64,000 nucleotides of DNA from Caulobacter sp. SLTY. Lineage in GTDB: Bacteria; Pseudomonadota; Alphaproteobacteria; Caulobacterales; Caulobacteraceae. Under the pieces are notes generated by a model. That model was not told the origin of the DNA, did no database searches, and worked only from the letters and a program-made list of their open reading frames with translations. The position numbers were made by a program, and so were the translations under genes. The stretch covers positions 62,001 through 126,000 of the forward strand of contig NZ_JAAALA010000002.1 of NCBI RefSeq assembly GCF_009905535.1, in the 5' to 3' direction. Positions 37,750-46,068 of the stretch are shown here, one piece after another (the first letter of the stretch is position 1; every line of letters begins with the position of its first letter).

Positions 37750-38475
37750 ATGCCCGTCCACAGCTCCAGGCCCTCGCCCAGCGTCGCCCTGCTCGAACTC
37801 GACCATCCGCCGGTCAACGCCCTCAGCCTAGCCATGCGAGCGGAGCTTGAGGCGGCCCTGACCGAGATCGACGCCGACCTCGCCATTCGCGCCGTGGTTC
37901 TCACCGGACGTGGCCAGGCCTTCTGCGCCGGCGACGACCTGATCGAAGCGGCGGGCCGGGGCGAGGCGGGGCTGGAGGCCATCTTCGGCTTCAACGCCCT
38001 GATGAACCGCGTCGAGGCGACCCGTGTCCCGATCATCGCGGCGATCAACGGCTTCTGCCTGGGCGGCGGGCTGGAACTGGCGCTGGCCTGCGACATCCGC
38101 CTCTCCAGCCCGGACGCCATCTTCACCGCCTCGGGCGTCAACGTCGGCCTGATGGCCTCGGTCCGCCGCCTGCCCCGCCTGATCGGCGAGGGCCCGGCCA
38201 AGGCCCTCCTGCTCACCGGCGCCCCGGTCGATGCCGAAACGGCCCTGATCCGAGGCCTGGTCACCGGCCTGCACAAATCGGTCGTCAAGGACGCCCTGGC
38301 CCTCGCTGACCGCATCGCCACCCGCGCGCCGCTGTCGGTCGAAGCCGTCAAGCGCGTCGTCGGCCGCCCCTTCGACGAGCGGGCGGAATTGACGGCCCTA
38401 TTCCACAGCGAAGACCACCAATCGGCGCTAAAATCGTTCGCCGTGAAGCAGACGCCGAAGTTCGAACGGCGCTAG
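37750..38475 (+). CDS. Enoyl-CoA hydratase/isomerase (crotonase) family protein
   Basis: This 241-residue protein has a crotonase fold with oxyanion-hole segments VLTGRGQAFCAGDDL and INGFCLGGGLELALACDIR. The position of the second catalytic Glu in hydratases is taken by other residues (GVNVGLMASVRRLPRLIG), so isomerase, hydrolase or another crotonase chemistry is possible. I choose the ATG at 37750 as the start; in-frame upstream codons back to 37594 lie in the ccr promoter region. It lies divergently next to ccr and before the rayT element and ecm. Confidence 0.85.
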   Translation: MPVHSSRPSPSVALLELDHPPVNALSLAMRAELEAALTEIDADLAIRAVVLTGRGQAFCAGDDLIEAAGRGEAGLEAIFGFNALMNRVEATRVPIIAAINGFCLGGGLELALACDIRLSSPDAIFTASGVNVGLMASVRRLPRLIGEGPAKALLLTGAPVDAETALIRGLVTGLHKSVVKDALALADRIATRAPLSVEAVKRVVGRPFDERAELTALFHSEDHQSALKSFAVKQTPKFERR

Positions 38476-38480
38476 GCGGT

Positions 38481-38517
38481 GGGGACCGGTTGCGCGCAAC
38501 GCGCGCTACCTGTCCCC
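38481..38517 (-). repeat. REP unit at the 3' end of rayT
   Basis: This 37-bp hairpin has outer arms GGGGAC-GGT / ACC-GTCCCC and an inner stem GCGCGC / GCGCGC. It carries the GTAG tetranucleotide typical of REPs, whose TAG is the rayT stop codon. Confidence 0.85.
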
Positions 38518-39177
38518 GTTCAGCGCCGAAGCTGGCCTTCCCTCCGCTCCAGACTGCTTCCGCAACTGCTCTAGAAACTCCCGGTCCCCAACCGGCTCGT
38601 TCCCCTTCACCGCCGCCCGGATCGCCGCAACCTCCCGCGCCCATCGCGCATCGATCCTCTCATCCGGCGCGAAAAACCCCTCAACATCGACAACCCGATT
38701 CAGCAGCGGCGACACGCGCACGAGTCGGCCATCCCGCCGCAACAGGTGCGCGTGCACGCTCGACCATGGCCAATCCTGAGCTCGACTGACCAAACCGGCT
38801 CTCACTGGATTCATCGCCACGTATCGAAACGCGGCGATGAGGTGCCGCTCGTCCATCACGCTCGATGCAAAGCGGTCCTGAAAGAGATGGCCCCGCCACT
38901 TCTCTCGGCCGTTGATGAAGCTGGTGTACTGGCGGTGTGTCTCGCCGATAACCTTGGCCAAACTGTTCTCGCACTCCGGCGCCATCACCAGATGCACGTG
39001 GTTATGCATCAGACAGTAGGCCCAGACTTCCACGCCTGCCTCGAGGCATCGCTCCCTCAGCATGTGCAGATACTGGGTTTCATCGCCTGCCTTCAGGAAG
39101 ATTGGCTGGCGGCGGTTGCCACGTTGGGTCACGTGGTGCGGCAGGCCGGGGATGATGAGGCGGGCGGTTCTGGGCAT
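38506..39177 (-). CDS. rayT: REP-associated tyrosine transposase (RAYT, IS200-like Y1 superfamily)
   Basis: This 223-residue protein has the RAYT pattern: PGLPHHVTQRGNR at the start, the HUH motif in YCLMHNHVHLVM (His60-Val-His62), catalytic Tyr84 in ETHRQYTSFING, then DRFASS, YVAMNPVRAGLV and WPWSSVHAH. Such enzymes nick single-stranded REP hairpins with a 5'-tyrosyl link. The last residues Gly-Asp-Arg and the TAG stop are encoded by the REP unit itself (38517-38506). An ATG three codons upstream (39186) is an alternative start; neither has a clear ribosome-binding site. It sits between a crotonase gene and ecm. Confidence 0.93.
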   Translation of the reverse strand: MPRTARLIIPGLPHHVTQRGNRRQPIFLKAGDETQYLHMLRERCLEAGVEVWAYCLMHNHVHLVMAPECENSLAKVIGETHRQYTSFINGREKWRGHLFQDRFASSVMDERHLIAAFRYVAMNPVRAGLVSRAQDWPWSSVHAHLLRRDGRLVRVSPLLNRVVDVEGFFAPDERIDARWAREVAAIRAAVKGNEPVGDREFLEQLRKQSGAEGRPASALNGDR

Positions 39178-39252
39178 AGCGACCATGGAGAACAAATAAA
39201 GAACATTGTTCGTGCGGCTGGATCGAGTCAAGCCCAGCCGCCGGCGCTGATC

Positions 39253-39289
39253 GGGGACAGGCAGCTCGCCGCGCGAGCAACCGGTCCCC
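39253..39289 (+). repeat. REP unit upstream of rayT
   Basis: This 37-bp hairpin has outer arms GGGGAC-GG / CCGGTCCCC and an inner stem GCTCGC / GCGAGC. Its tetranucleotide is GCAG rather than GTAG. It lies 76 bp before the rayT start and 47 bp before the ecm start, so it separates the two divergent genes. Confidence 0.85.
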
Positions 39290-39336
39290 ATTCCGATATT
39301 GCGCCGCACAAATCCCGCGCTCATGATCCCCGCCCG

Positions 39337-41328
39337 ATGAGCCAGACCCCTTTCCAGCACGCCCCGGACGCCCCGTGGATCTTCCGCACCTATGCGGGCC
39401 ACTCGACGGCGGCCAAGTCCAACGCCCTCTATCGGCGCAACCTCAGCGCCGGGCAGACCGGCCTGTCGGTGGCTTTCGATCTGCCGACCCAGACGGGCTA
39501 CGACGCCGACCACATCCTGGCGCGGGGCGAGGTAGGCAAGGTGGGCGTGCCGGTCGGGCATCTGGGCGACATGCGGACCCTGTTCGAGGAGATTCCGCTC
39601 GACCGGATGAACACCTCGATGACCATCAACGCCCCGGCCGCATGGCTGCTGGCGATGTATGTGGCGCTGGCGGACGAGCAGGGGGCGGCGCGGACCAAGC
39701 TTCAGGGCACCACCCAGAACGATCTGATCAAGGAATACCTTTCCCGCGGCACCTACATCTTCCCGCCGGAACCCTCGCTCAAGCTGATCGGCGACATGGT
39801 CGCCTGGTGCTATCGGGAGACGCCCAAGTGGAACCCGATCAACGTCTGCAGCTACCATCTGCAGGAGGCCGGGGCGACGCCGGAGCAGGAGCTGGCCTAT
39901 GCGCTGGCCACCGCCATCTCGGTGCTCGACACCGTGCGGGCCGGCGGCCAGGCGCCCGAGGCCGACTTCGAGATCGTCGCCTCGCGGATCAGCTTCTTCG
40001 TCAATGCCGGGGTGCGGTTCGTCACCGAGCTTTGCAAGATGCGGTCGTTCACCCAGCTGTGGGACGAGATCCTGAAAGACCGCTACGGCGTTCAGGACCC
40101 CAAGGCCCGCCGCTTCCGCTATGGGGTGCAGGTAAACAGCCTGGGCCTCACCGAGCAGCAGCCGGAGAACAACCCCTACCGCATCCTGCTGGAGGCCCTG
40201 GCGGTCACCCTGTCCAAGGACGCCCGCTGCCGCGCCCTGCAGCTGCCGGCCTGGAACGAGGCCCTGGGCCTGCCCCGGCCGTGGGACCAGCAATGGTCCC
40301 TGCGGATGCAGCAGGTCTTGGCCTATGAGACCGACCTGCTGGAATACGAGGACCTGTTCGCCGGCAGCCATGTGGTCGAGGCCAAGGTCACCGAACTGAA
40401 GACCGGCGCCCTGGCCGAACTGGCCCGCATCGACGAGATGGGCGGGGCCGCCGCCGCCATCGGCTACATGAAGGAACAGCTGGTCGGCTCCAACGCCGTG
40501 CGGTTCCGGGGCATCGAGACTGGAGAGATGACGGTGGTCGGCGTCAACCGCTGGACCGATACCGAAGAAAGCCCCCTGTCGGCCGGCGAGGGATCCATCG
40601 AGACTGTCGATCCCCGGCTGGAGGCCGAGGTGGTGGGTAAGCTCAAGGCCTGGCGGGCCGAGCGCGACCAGGGCGCCGCCGACGCTGCCCTGGCCGAGCT
40701 GAAGGCCGCCGCCGCCGAGGGCCGCAATATCATGGAGCCCTCCATCGCCGCCGCCCGCGCCGGCGTCACCACCGGCGAATGGAGCTTCGCCCTGCGCGAG
40801 GTGTTCGGCGAATATCGCGGCCCGACCGGCGTGGCCGTGGCGGTCGCTTCCGGCGACGCCGAAGACATCGAGGCGGTGAAGGCCGAGGTCGAACGCGTGT
40901 CCCAGGCGCTCGGCCGCACCCTCTCCTACCTGGTGGGCAAGCCCGGCCTCGACGGCCACAGCAACGGCGCCGAACAGATCGCCACCCGCGCCCGCGCCTG
41001 CGGCATGGAGGTGGTCTACGACGGCATCCGCTCGACCCCCGAAGAGATCGTCCGCCGCGCCAAGGAGGCCAGGAGCCACGTTGTCGGCCTCTCCATCCTT
41101 TCGGGCTCCCACCTGGACCTGGTGCAGGAGGTGGTCCGGCTGATGCGGGCCGAGGGCCTCGGCGACATCCCCGTGGTGGTCGGCGGCATCATCCCGCCGG
41201 AAGACGCGCTGATCCTCAAGCAGATGGGCGTGCGCCGGGTCTATACGCCCAAGGACTTCAAGCTGACCCAGATCATGGCGGACGTCGTCAGGGTGGTGGA
41301 AGAGGGCCTGCTCGCCGAGACCCGCTAG
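39337..41328 (+). CDS. ecm: Ethylmalonyl-CoA mutase (MeaA-like, B12-dependent)
   Basis: This 663-residue protein has a catalytic barrel of the methylmalonyl-CoA mutase superfamily (WIFRTYAGHSTAAKSNALYR in part, GLSVAFDLPTQTGYDADH, TSMTINAPAAWLLAMY). A C-terminal B12-binding domain carries the base-off motif GLDGHSNGAEQ, GLSILSGSH and VVVGGIIPPED. The short single-subunit form and its closeness to ccr fit ethylmalonyl-CoA mutase, which rearranges (2R)-ethylmalonyl-CoA to methylsuccinyl-CoA, rather than methylmalonyl-CoA mutase. The start ATG follows the rayT-proximal REP by 47 bp, so the element occupies its upstream region. Confidence 0.92.
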   Translation: MSQTPFQHAPDAPWIFRTYAGHSTAAKSNALYRRNLSAGQTGLSVAFDLPTQTGYDADHILARGEVGKVGVPVGHLGDMRTLFEEIPLDRMNTSMTINAPAAWLLAMYVALADEQGAARTKLQGTTQNDLIKEYLSRGTYIFPPEPSLKLIGDMVAWCYRETPKWNPINVCSYHLQEAGATPEQELAYALATAISVLDTVRAGGQAPEADFEIVASRISFFVNAGVRFVTELCKMRSFTQLWDEILKDRYGVQDPKARRFRYGVQVNSLGLTEQQPENNPYRILLEALAVTLSKDARCRALQLPAWNEALGLPRPWDQQWSLRMQQVLAYETDLLEYEDLFAGSHVVEAKVTELKTGALAELARIDEMGGAAAAIGYMKEQLVGSNAVRFRGIETGEMTVVGVNRWTDTEESPLSAGEGSIETVDPRLEAEVVGKLKAWRAERDQGAADAALAELKAAAAEGRNIMEPSIAAARAGVTTGEWSFALREVFGEYRGPTGVAVAVASGDAEDIEAVKAEVERVSQALGRTLSYLVGKPGLDGHSNGAEQIATRARACGMEVVYDGIRSTPEEIVRRAKEARSHVVGLSILSGSHLDLVQEVVRLMRAEGLGDIPVVVGGIIPPEDALILKQMGVRRVYTPKDFKLTQIMADVVRVVEEGLLAETR

Positions 41329-41360
41329 GCATCTTGGGAAATGCTCGCTAGGGTCGCGCC

Positions 41361-42107
41361 ATGAGCGAGGCCGAGACGAAGACCGACTGGCTGGGCCTGG
41401 TACGCGCCTGGTTCATCGCTCTGCTGATCATTGGCCTGGCCGGGGTCGGAATCTGGTATCTGATCGAAGCGCCCTATCCCGTCGAGACGCCCGACTGGTT
41501 CTACGGGTCGTTCGGACTGGTGATCGTCGGCCTGCTGGTCCTGTGCGTGATCGCTGGCAGCTCCTCGATGATCGATCAGTTCAACTGGCATGGACTAATT
41601 CCGGCCGACGTCCCGGAGGGCTATGCCTGGCGACGCTCGATCCGTTCGCGTCTGGAGCGCCTGGGCAACCTCGTCGGCTTGGTGCTGTCCTACTACTTCG
41701 TGTTCACCGCCATGGCGGCCTGGCAGCACCAGGATTGGGGGCGACTGGCGGTGACAAGCCTGTTCCTGGCGATGACCCTGTACGTTGCGGCAACGCATCT
41801 GCTCTCCGCGATCAGCGGCAAGATCGTCCTGACCATCGACCGTGAGGGCATGCGCGGCCTGGGGCTACCCAAGGGCGGCCTCGCCTGGGACAGCATCGAA
41901 CGCCTGGCGATCGGCGACCGTCCGGAGGCGCCGCACGTGACGGCGTTCATGGTGGGAGCTGACGGCCGATCGGGCCGCGCCCATTCCATCGGCCTCGACG
42001 CCGCGGGGATTTCGGCGCGCCGTTTCGCCGAAAAGGTCTCGGAGCTGGCGCCGCAGGTGGAGATCAGCTGGCCGACCCCCCGCTTCGCCGACTTCAGCGC
42101 CGCGTGA
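41361..42107 (+). CDS. Multi-pass membrane protein, paralogue A (unknown function)
   Basis: This 248-residue protein has about four membrane helices (residues 15-34, 48-68, 100-120, 128-148) and then a soluble C-terminal domain of about 90 residues resembling a small PH-like beta fold (VLTIDREGMRGLGLPKGGL, WDSIERLAIGD). It ends KVSELAPQVEISWP. The neighbouring gene encodes a protein with the same layout and a similar end, KVEAMAPQVRIERP, so the two look like a diverged tandem duplication. Function is not known. It lies 32 bp after ecm. Confidence 0.7.
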   Translation: MSEAETKTDWLGLVRAWFIALLIIGLAGVGIWYLIEAPYPVETPDWFYGSFGLVIVGLLVLCVIAGSSSMIDQFNWHGLIPADVPEGYAWRRSIRSRLERLGNLVGLVLSYYFVFTAMAAWQHQDWGRLAVTSLFLAMTLYVAATHLLSAISGKIVLTIDREGMRGLGLPKGGLAWDSIERLAIGDRPEAPHVTAFMVGADGRSGRAHSIGLDAAGISARRFAEKVSELAPQVEISWPTPRFADFSAA

Positions 42108-42170
42108 GAGCATGATCGCCGAGATGTCCGTCTGCAGGCCTACTCGAGATTGTCGGCAACGGTTGGCGCC

Positions 42171-42896
42171 ATGAGTGAGACTGCCGCCCCGCCCGCAAAG
42201 AAGTCGCTTCTGAGGAAGGTTGGCCGCTGGGCCGGCTTTGCCGTCTTTATGGTCGTTGGCTTGGCCGCCTGGGATTATCTCAAGGACGGCCGCGAGCCGA
42301 TAGACGTGGGGGTCATTCCCGGCGCCGGGTGGCTCACGATCGTCGCCGGCATCTGTATCTGGGTGGGCGTTCTTCTGCTCAACACAAGGCTCTTCGATCT
42401 CATCCCCCGGCACGGCCCCTTGTCATTCCCCTACGACGCTGGCCTCGCCTGGACCTATTCGATCGCCTACCGAATAGCGTTTATGCTCTTCGGCCTGGGA
42501 GTCCTAGCAACCGCCGCCGCCTGCGCCGGCATGGCGTTCCAGGCGGGGCTACTGGCTGACTGGGGGAGGTTGGCGATCGGCGTCGTGTTCACAATCCTCG
42601 CCGCCGCCACAGTCGCAATGTTCGGCTGCCTCATCTTCCTTCGCATTCCCGTCCTGGGTTTCGACCCCGAGGGGCTGGAGAACGACGACCATCGCCTGGA
42701 ATGGAGCGAGATCGAGAAGATCGGTGTCAAGCGACGCCTGTCCGACCGGCGGATCGAGCTGTTTCTCGTCGACGGCCATCCCCTGGGGCCGATCTACCGT
42801 TTCTCTCTGAAGGAGGTTGGCCTGACTGCTGGTGAGTTCCTGGACAAGGTCGAGGCCATGGCGCCCCAGGTCAGGATCGAACGTCCAGCCAACTGA
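42171..42896 (+). CDS. Multi-pass membrane protein, paralogue B (unknown function)
   Basis: This 241-residue protein has about four membrane helices (residues 18-36, 53-72, 100-125, 135-160) followed by a soluble domain (LGFDPEGLENDDHRLEWSEI, in the order seen in paralogue A) and the shared end motif KVEAMAPQVRI. The start is at the ATG at 42171; a TTG seven codons upstream is in frame. It converges on the MFS gene. Both paralogues are shorter on charged loops than transporters, so a sensor or accessory role is as likely as transport. Confidence 0.7.
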   Translation: MSETAAPPAKKSLLRKVGRWAGFAVFMVVGLAAWDYLKDGREPIDVGVIPGAGWLTIVAGICIWVGVLLLNTRLFDLIPRHGPLSFPYDAGLAWTYSIAYRIAFMLFGLGVLATAAACAGMAFQAGLLADWGRLAIGVVFTILAAATVAMFGCLIFLRIPVLGFDPEGLENDDHRLEWSEIEKIGVKRRLSDRRIELFLVDGHPLGPIYRFSLKEVGLTAGEFLDKVEAMAPQVRIERPAN

Positions 42897-42911
42897 CCGG
42901 CGCCTTCAGCC

Positions 42912-44309
42912 TTAGGTCGTCACCCGGCGCCCCAACCGCCAGGCCGCGGCCCACCCGATCACCGCAAGCGGCGCGAACAGGGCGAACAGCCAGAGGCCTC
43001 GGGTCTGCGCCACCGCCGGGTCGATCCCCTCGCCGAAGCCCAGCGCATTGGCCGCCGCGCCCACCGCCGCCGAACCGACCGCACCCCCGATCAGCTGGGC
43101 TGTCGGCACGGCCGAGGAGGCCAGGGCCTGTTGTTCCTCGTCGAGACCCGAGAGGATGCGGCGGGTGGCGAAGGCCCAGCTGAGGCCGAAGCCGGCGCCG
43201 ATGACCAGCATGCCCAGGGTGATAGCGACCAGGCCGCCGCGTGGCATGGCCCAGATGCTGAAGAGGATGCCGACCAGCAGGGTCGCCGCCCCCAGCCGGA
43301 TCATCAGCCCGTCGCGGTTCTGAACCCCCGCCACGGCCAGGGCCGTCACAGTCCAGCCGCCGGCAATGGCTGTGATCACATAGCCGGCGACCAAGGGGGT
43401 GACCCCGTGGCGGGCCTGGATCAGGGCCGGGCCATAGACGGTGAAGGCCACCGAAGCCGCCTCGAAAGCGAAGATCATCAGGTAGCCGGCTGCCGCCACC
43501 CCGGCGATGTCGCCGATCGCCTTGGGCAGCAACGCGCCGGGCGTGCGGCCGTTGACGGCGATCATCCAGGCCAGGGCGGCCACGCCGCCGACCCCCAGCG
43601 CCGCCGCCTGCCAACCCTCGCTGACGACCCCGGCCAGGGCGATGCCGCTGACCGCCAGGGTCAGGGCGATGAGCTGGCTCCAGGCGATGGGGGCTGGCGC
43701 GGCGTCCGCTTTCGGCTGGCGGGCGATCATGGTCAGGGCGGCCAGGATGAAGACCATGGCCTGGCCCGCGAACAGCCAGAAGGTCCAGCGCCACAGGCCC
43801 GGCCCCGCCAGCAGGCCTCCCAGCAGCGGCCCGATGATGGTCGCCACCCCCCAAACCCCGGCGATGGCCCCGAACACCCGCGCCCACAGCCGCTCGGGGA
43901 ACAGGGCGGTGGTCGCCACATAGCAGAGCGCCATGATCGCCCCGGCCCCGAACCCCTGGATCAGGCGGCCGGCCACGAAGATCAGGAAGTCGGGCGCCAC
44001 CGCGCTCATCACGCAGCCGGCCGAATAGACGATGGCCGAGGCGGTCAGCGCGCCGCGCAGGCCGAGCCGCAGCGATAGTCGCCCCGACACCGCCCCTGAC
44101 AGGATCGAGGCCAGAAGGAAGGCCGCCACGCTCCAGGCGAAATAGCGGAAGCCGCCGATGTCCTGGGCGATGCTGGGGGTGATGGTCACCGTCACCAGGC
44201 TGTCGGCCGCGTTCAGCCAGACCCCCAGGCAGAGGAACAGGAACCGGGTCAGGTACTGCGGCGCCAGGATCTCGCGCCAGCCGGGGGCGCTTTGGGCGTC
44301 GTCTGTCAT
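42912..44309 (-). CDS. MFS transporter (drug/H+ antiporter type)
   Basis: This 465-residue protein has about 14 predicted membrane helices and the MFS loop GRLSLRLGLRGALTAS between helices 2 and 3, with GRLIQGFGAGAIMAL in helix 4 (the RxxQGxGA motif of DHA2-type exporters). It would export small hydrophobic compounds with protons. No regulator gene lies next to it. The ATG is at 44309; a GTG three codons earlier is possible. Confidence 0.9.
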   Translation of the reverse strand: MTDDAQSAPGWREILAPQYLTRFLFLCLGVWLNAADSLVTVTITPSIAQDIGGFRYFAWSVAAFLLASILSGAVSGRLSLRLGLRGALTASAIVYSAGCVMSAVAPDFLIFVAGRLIQGFGAGAIMALCYVATTALFPERLWARVFGAIAGVWGVATIIGPLLGGLLAGPGLWRWTFWLFAGQAMVFILAALTMIARQPKADAAPAPIAWSQLIALTLAVSGIALAGVVSEGWQAAALGVGGVAALAWMIAVNGRTPGALLPKAIGDIAGVAAAGYLMIFAFEAASVAFTVYGPALIQARHGVTPLVAGYVITAIAGGWTVTALAVAGVQNRDGLMIRLGAATLLVGILFSIWAMPRGGLVAITLGMLVIGAGFGLSWAFATRRILSGLDEEQQALASSAVPTAQLIGGAVGSAAVGAAANALGFGEGIDPAVAQTRGLWLFALFAPLAVIGWAAAWRLGRRVTT

Positions 44310-44389
44310 GGGCCCCACTTGGCCACCGCCACCGGCCGGGTCAAGCCGGCGATCTGAACCGTCAACGTTCCCACCCGTTGCTGTCAGTC

Positions 44390-45127
44390 GTGAAGCTCAC
44401 CCTCCCAACTCTTCCACCCGCCACGCCGGGCCAACTGGCCTGGGCGGCGTTTGGCTCAGCCCTGCTGGAGCTCAGCCTGGCGGCCATCCTGCTGGCGGCC
44501 TTCGTCGAGAAGGCCGCCCCGCCGCAGGACCTGCCCTGGAAGCCGTTTTCGCTGAACCATCCGCTGGGCCTGGCCACCGACGCCAAGCTGGCGCTGATCA
44601 CCGCCGATCCCGCCCGCTGCCGCGCCGTGCTGCTGGCCGAGGATGTGGGATTCGCCGCTGCTCCCGACCGTACCGAGGGCTTCTGCACCACGGCAGGCAG
44701 TGTTCGGCTGGGCGATGCGAAGCTCAGCCCCAACGGGCCGGTGATGCGGTGCGACCTGGCGCTGACCTACGAGGTCTGGCGTCGCCACGTCGTCGAGCCG
44801 GCAGCGCGCAAAACCCTGGGCTCCGACCTGTCGCGGGTCGAGCATCTGGGCACCTACGCCTGCCGCAACATCTATGGAAAGTCCGACGCCCGGCCGAGTA
44901 ACCACGCCACCGCCTCGGCCCTCGACGTCGCCGGCTTCCGCCTGGCCGACGGACGGCAGGTCAGCGTGCTCCGCGACTATGATGGCGAAGACCCCGAGGC
45001 CGCCTTCCTGCAGGAGGTCCGCCGGGGCGCCTGCCGCCTGTTCGGCGCCACCCTGGGGCCGGACTACAACGCCGCCCATGCCGATCACTTTCACCTGGAC
45101 ATGAGCCCCTACAGCCTTTGCCGGTAG
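44390..45127 (+). CDS. Extensin-like C-terminal domain protein, copy 1
   Basis: This 245-residue protein has an N-terminal membrane anchor (about residues 12-38) and an ExtensinC-type domain with Cys-rich strands, SNHATASALDVAGFRLADG and HADHFHLDM. The His/Asp pattern resembles D,D-peptidase metal sites (HxxxxxxD and HxH), so a peptidoglycan-directed role is plausible but unproven. Start choices are GTG 44390 or TTG 44378. It is followed by a second gene of the same family after 77 bp. Confidence 0.83.
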   Translation: MKLTLPTLPPATPGQLAWAAFGSALLELSLAAILLAAFVEKAAPPQDLPWKPFSLNHPLGLATDAKLALITADPARCRAVLLAEDVGFAAAPDRTEGFCTTAGSVRLGDAKLSPNGPVMRCDLALTYEVWRRHVVEPAARKTLGSDLSRVEHLGTYACRNIYGKSDARPSNHATASALDVAGFRLADGRQVSVLRDYDGEDPEAAFLQEVRRGACRLFGATLGPDYNAAHADHFHLDMSPYSLCR

Positions 45128-45204
45128 GGGGCCGGTAGGGGAAAGGGGCGCCGGACAACGCCGACCCGTGCTATGGGCCGTCAACCCTTGCCCCTGTCGA
45201 CCTC

Positions 45205-45963
45205 ATGGCCGGATACCGCGTACCCCACCCGGACAAGCCGCACATCGCTCACCACGCCCGCCGCCAGACCATCGCGGCGCGTCTGGTGGGGGTGGCCTTG
45301 CTGTGGTCGCTGGTGGCGGTCATGGCCTTCGTCGCCGACCGGGCCGTGCCGCGCCAGCACCTGCCGTGGAAGAAGCTGACCCTGGTCGATCCGGTGGGCG
45401 CGGCGACGCGGGTGAAGGCCGCCCGCGCCGGCGCCGATCCGGCCGCCTGCCGCGCCGTGCTGGCCGCGGGCGGCATCGCCTATGCCGAGGCGCCGGCCAG
45501 CACCCAAAGTTGGTGCGTGGTGAAGGACGCGGTGCGGATCACCTCCGGCATGGCCCCGCTGAAGCCCGCCGACGCCCAGATGACCTGCAAGCAGGCCCTG
45601 GCCGTCGCCCTGTGGGAGCGGCAGGTGGTGCAGCCGGCCGCCTTCGCCGAGCTGGACCAGGCGGTGGTCGGGATCGATCACTACGGCAGCTACAGCTGCC
45701 GCCGGATCTACGGCCAGGACGAGGGCCCGGTCAGTGAGCACGCCCTGGCCAACGCCCTCGACGTCGCCGGCTTCCGACTGGCCGACGGCACCACCATCTC
45801 GGTGCTGAACGACTGGAAGGATCCGGGCCCCAGGGGCCGCTTCCTGCGCAAGGTCCGCGACGGCGGCTGCAAGGTGTTCCTCACCGTGCTCAGCCCCGAC
45901 TACAACGCCGAGCATGCCAATCACCTGCACATGGACATGGGCGGCTGGCCCAAGTGTAGCTGA
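45205..45963 (+). CDS. Extensin-like C-terminal domain protein, copy 2
   Basis: This 252-residue paralogue of the preceding protein has a membrane anchor (about residues 28-47) and the same domain with SEHALANALDVAGFRLADG and PDYNAEHANHLHMDM. The shared segment DVAGFRLADG and the same Cys spacing show a tandem duplication, now well diverged. The conserved His-His-Asp set is kept in both, so both may be active. Its target is probably the cell wall. Confidence 0.84.
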   Translation: MAGYRVPHPDKPHIAHHARRQTIAARLVGVALLWSLVAVMAFVADRAVPRQHLPWKKLTLVDPVGAATRVKAARAGADPAACRAVLAAGGIAYAEAPASTQSWCVVKDAVRITSGMAPLKPADAQMTCKQALAVALWERQVVQPAAFAELDQAVVGIDHYGSYSCRRIYGQDEGPVSEHALANALDVAGFRLADGTTISVLNDWKDPGPRGRFLRKVRDGGCKVFLTVLSPDYNAEHANHLHMDMGGWPKCS

Positions 45964-46068
45964 CCTGAACTTTCCCGGCCGGCGCCCTTGGGTAAGCCGG
46001 TTGTCGCCGCTCCCCGCCCTGACTTAGGGTCGATCCAACCGGCGAGAGACCGGAACAGGGAGGGCCGC

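Larger units (their letters stand above)
38481..39289. mobile_element. RAYT locus: transposase gene flanked by two inward-facing REP hairpins
   Basis: REP units at 38481-38517 (minus orientation) and 39253-39289 (plus orientation) bracket a RAYT gene. Both follow GGGGACAGG(T/C)AG, an inner GC-rich stem, then CAACCGGTCCCC, and both have the GGGGACAGG end pointing at the gene. Inner flanks share TCAGCGCCG in inverted orientation. This is the known REP/RAYT (REPtron) layout, in which a single-copy domesticated IS200-like enzyme recognises REP hairpins. Two further REP pairs are in this window (6379-6536 and 48063-48222). Confidence 0.88.

Noticed and set aside
38481..39289. RAYT locus considered as a complete mobile IS200/IS605 element
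   Set aside because: The flanks are REP hairpins that recur without the gene, and the enzyme has the RAYT-specific C-terminal motifs, so it is more likely a REP-processing enzyme than an actively moving IS.
39178..41112. Open reading frame antisense to ecm and continuous with rayT (over 800 codons)
   Set aside because: The upper part is the shadow of ecm in GC-rich DNA; it has no domain similarity and no start signal. Only the last 223 codons match a real family (RAYT).
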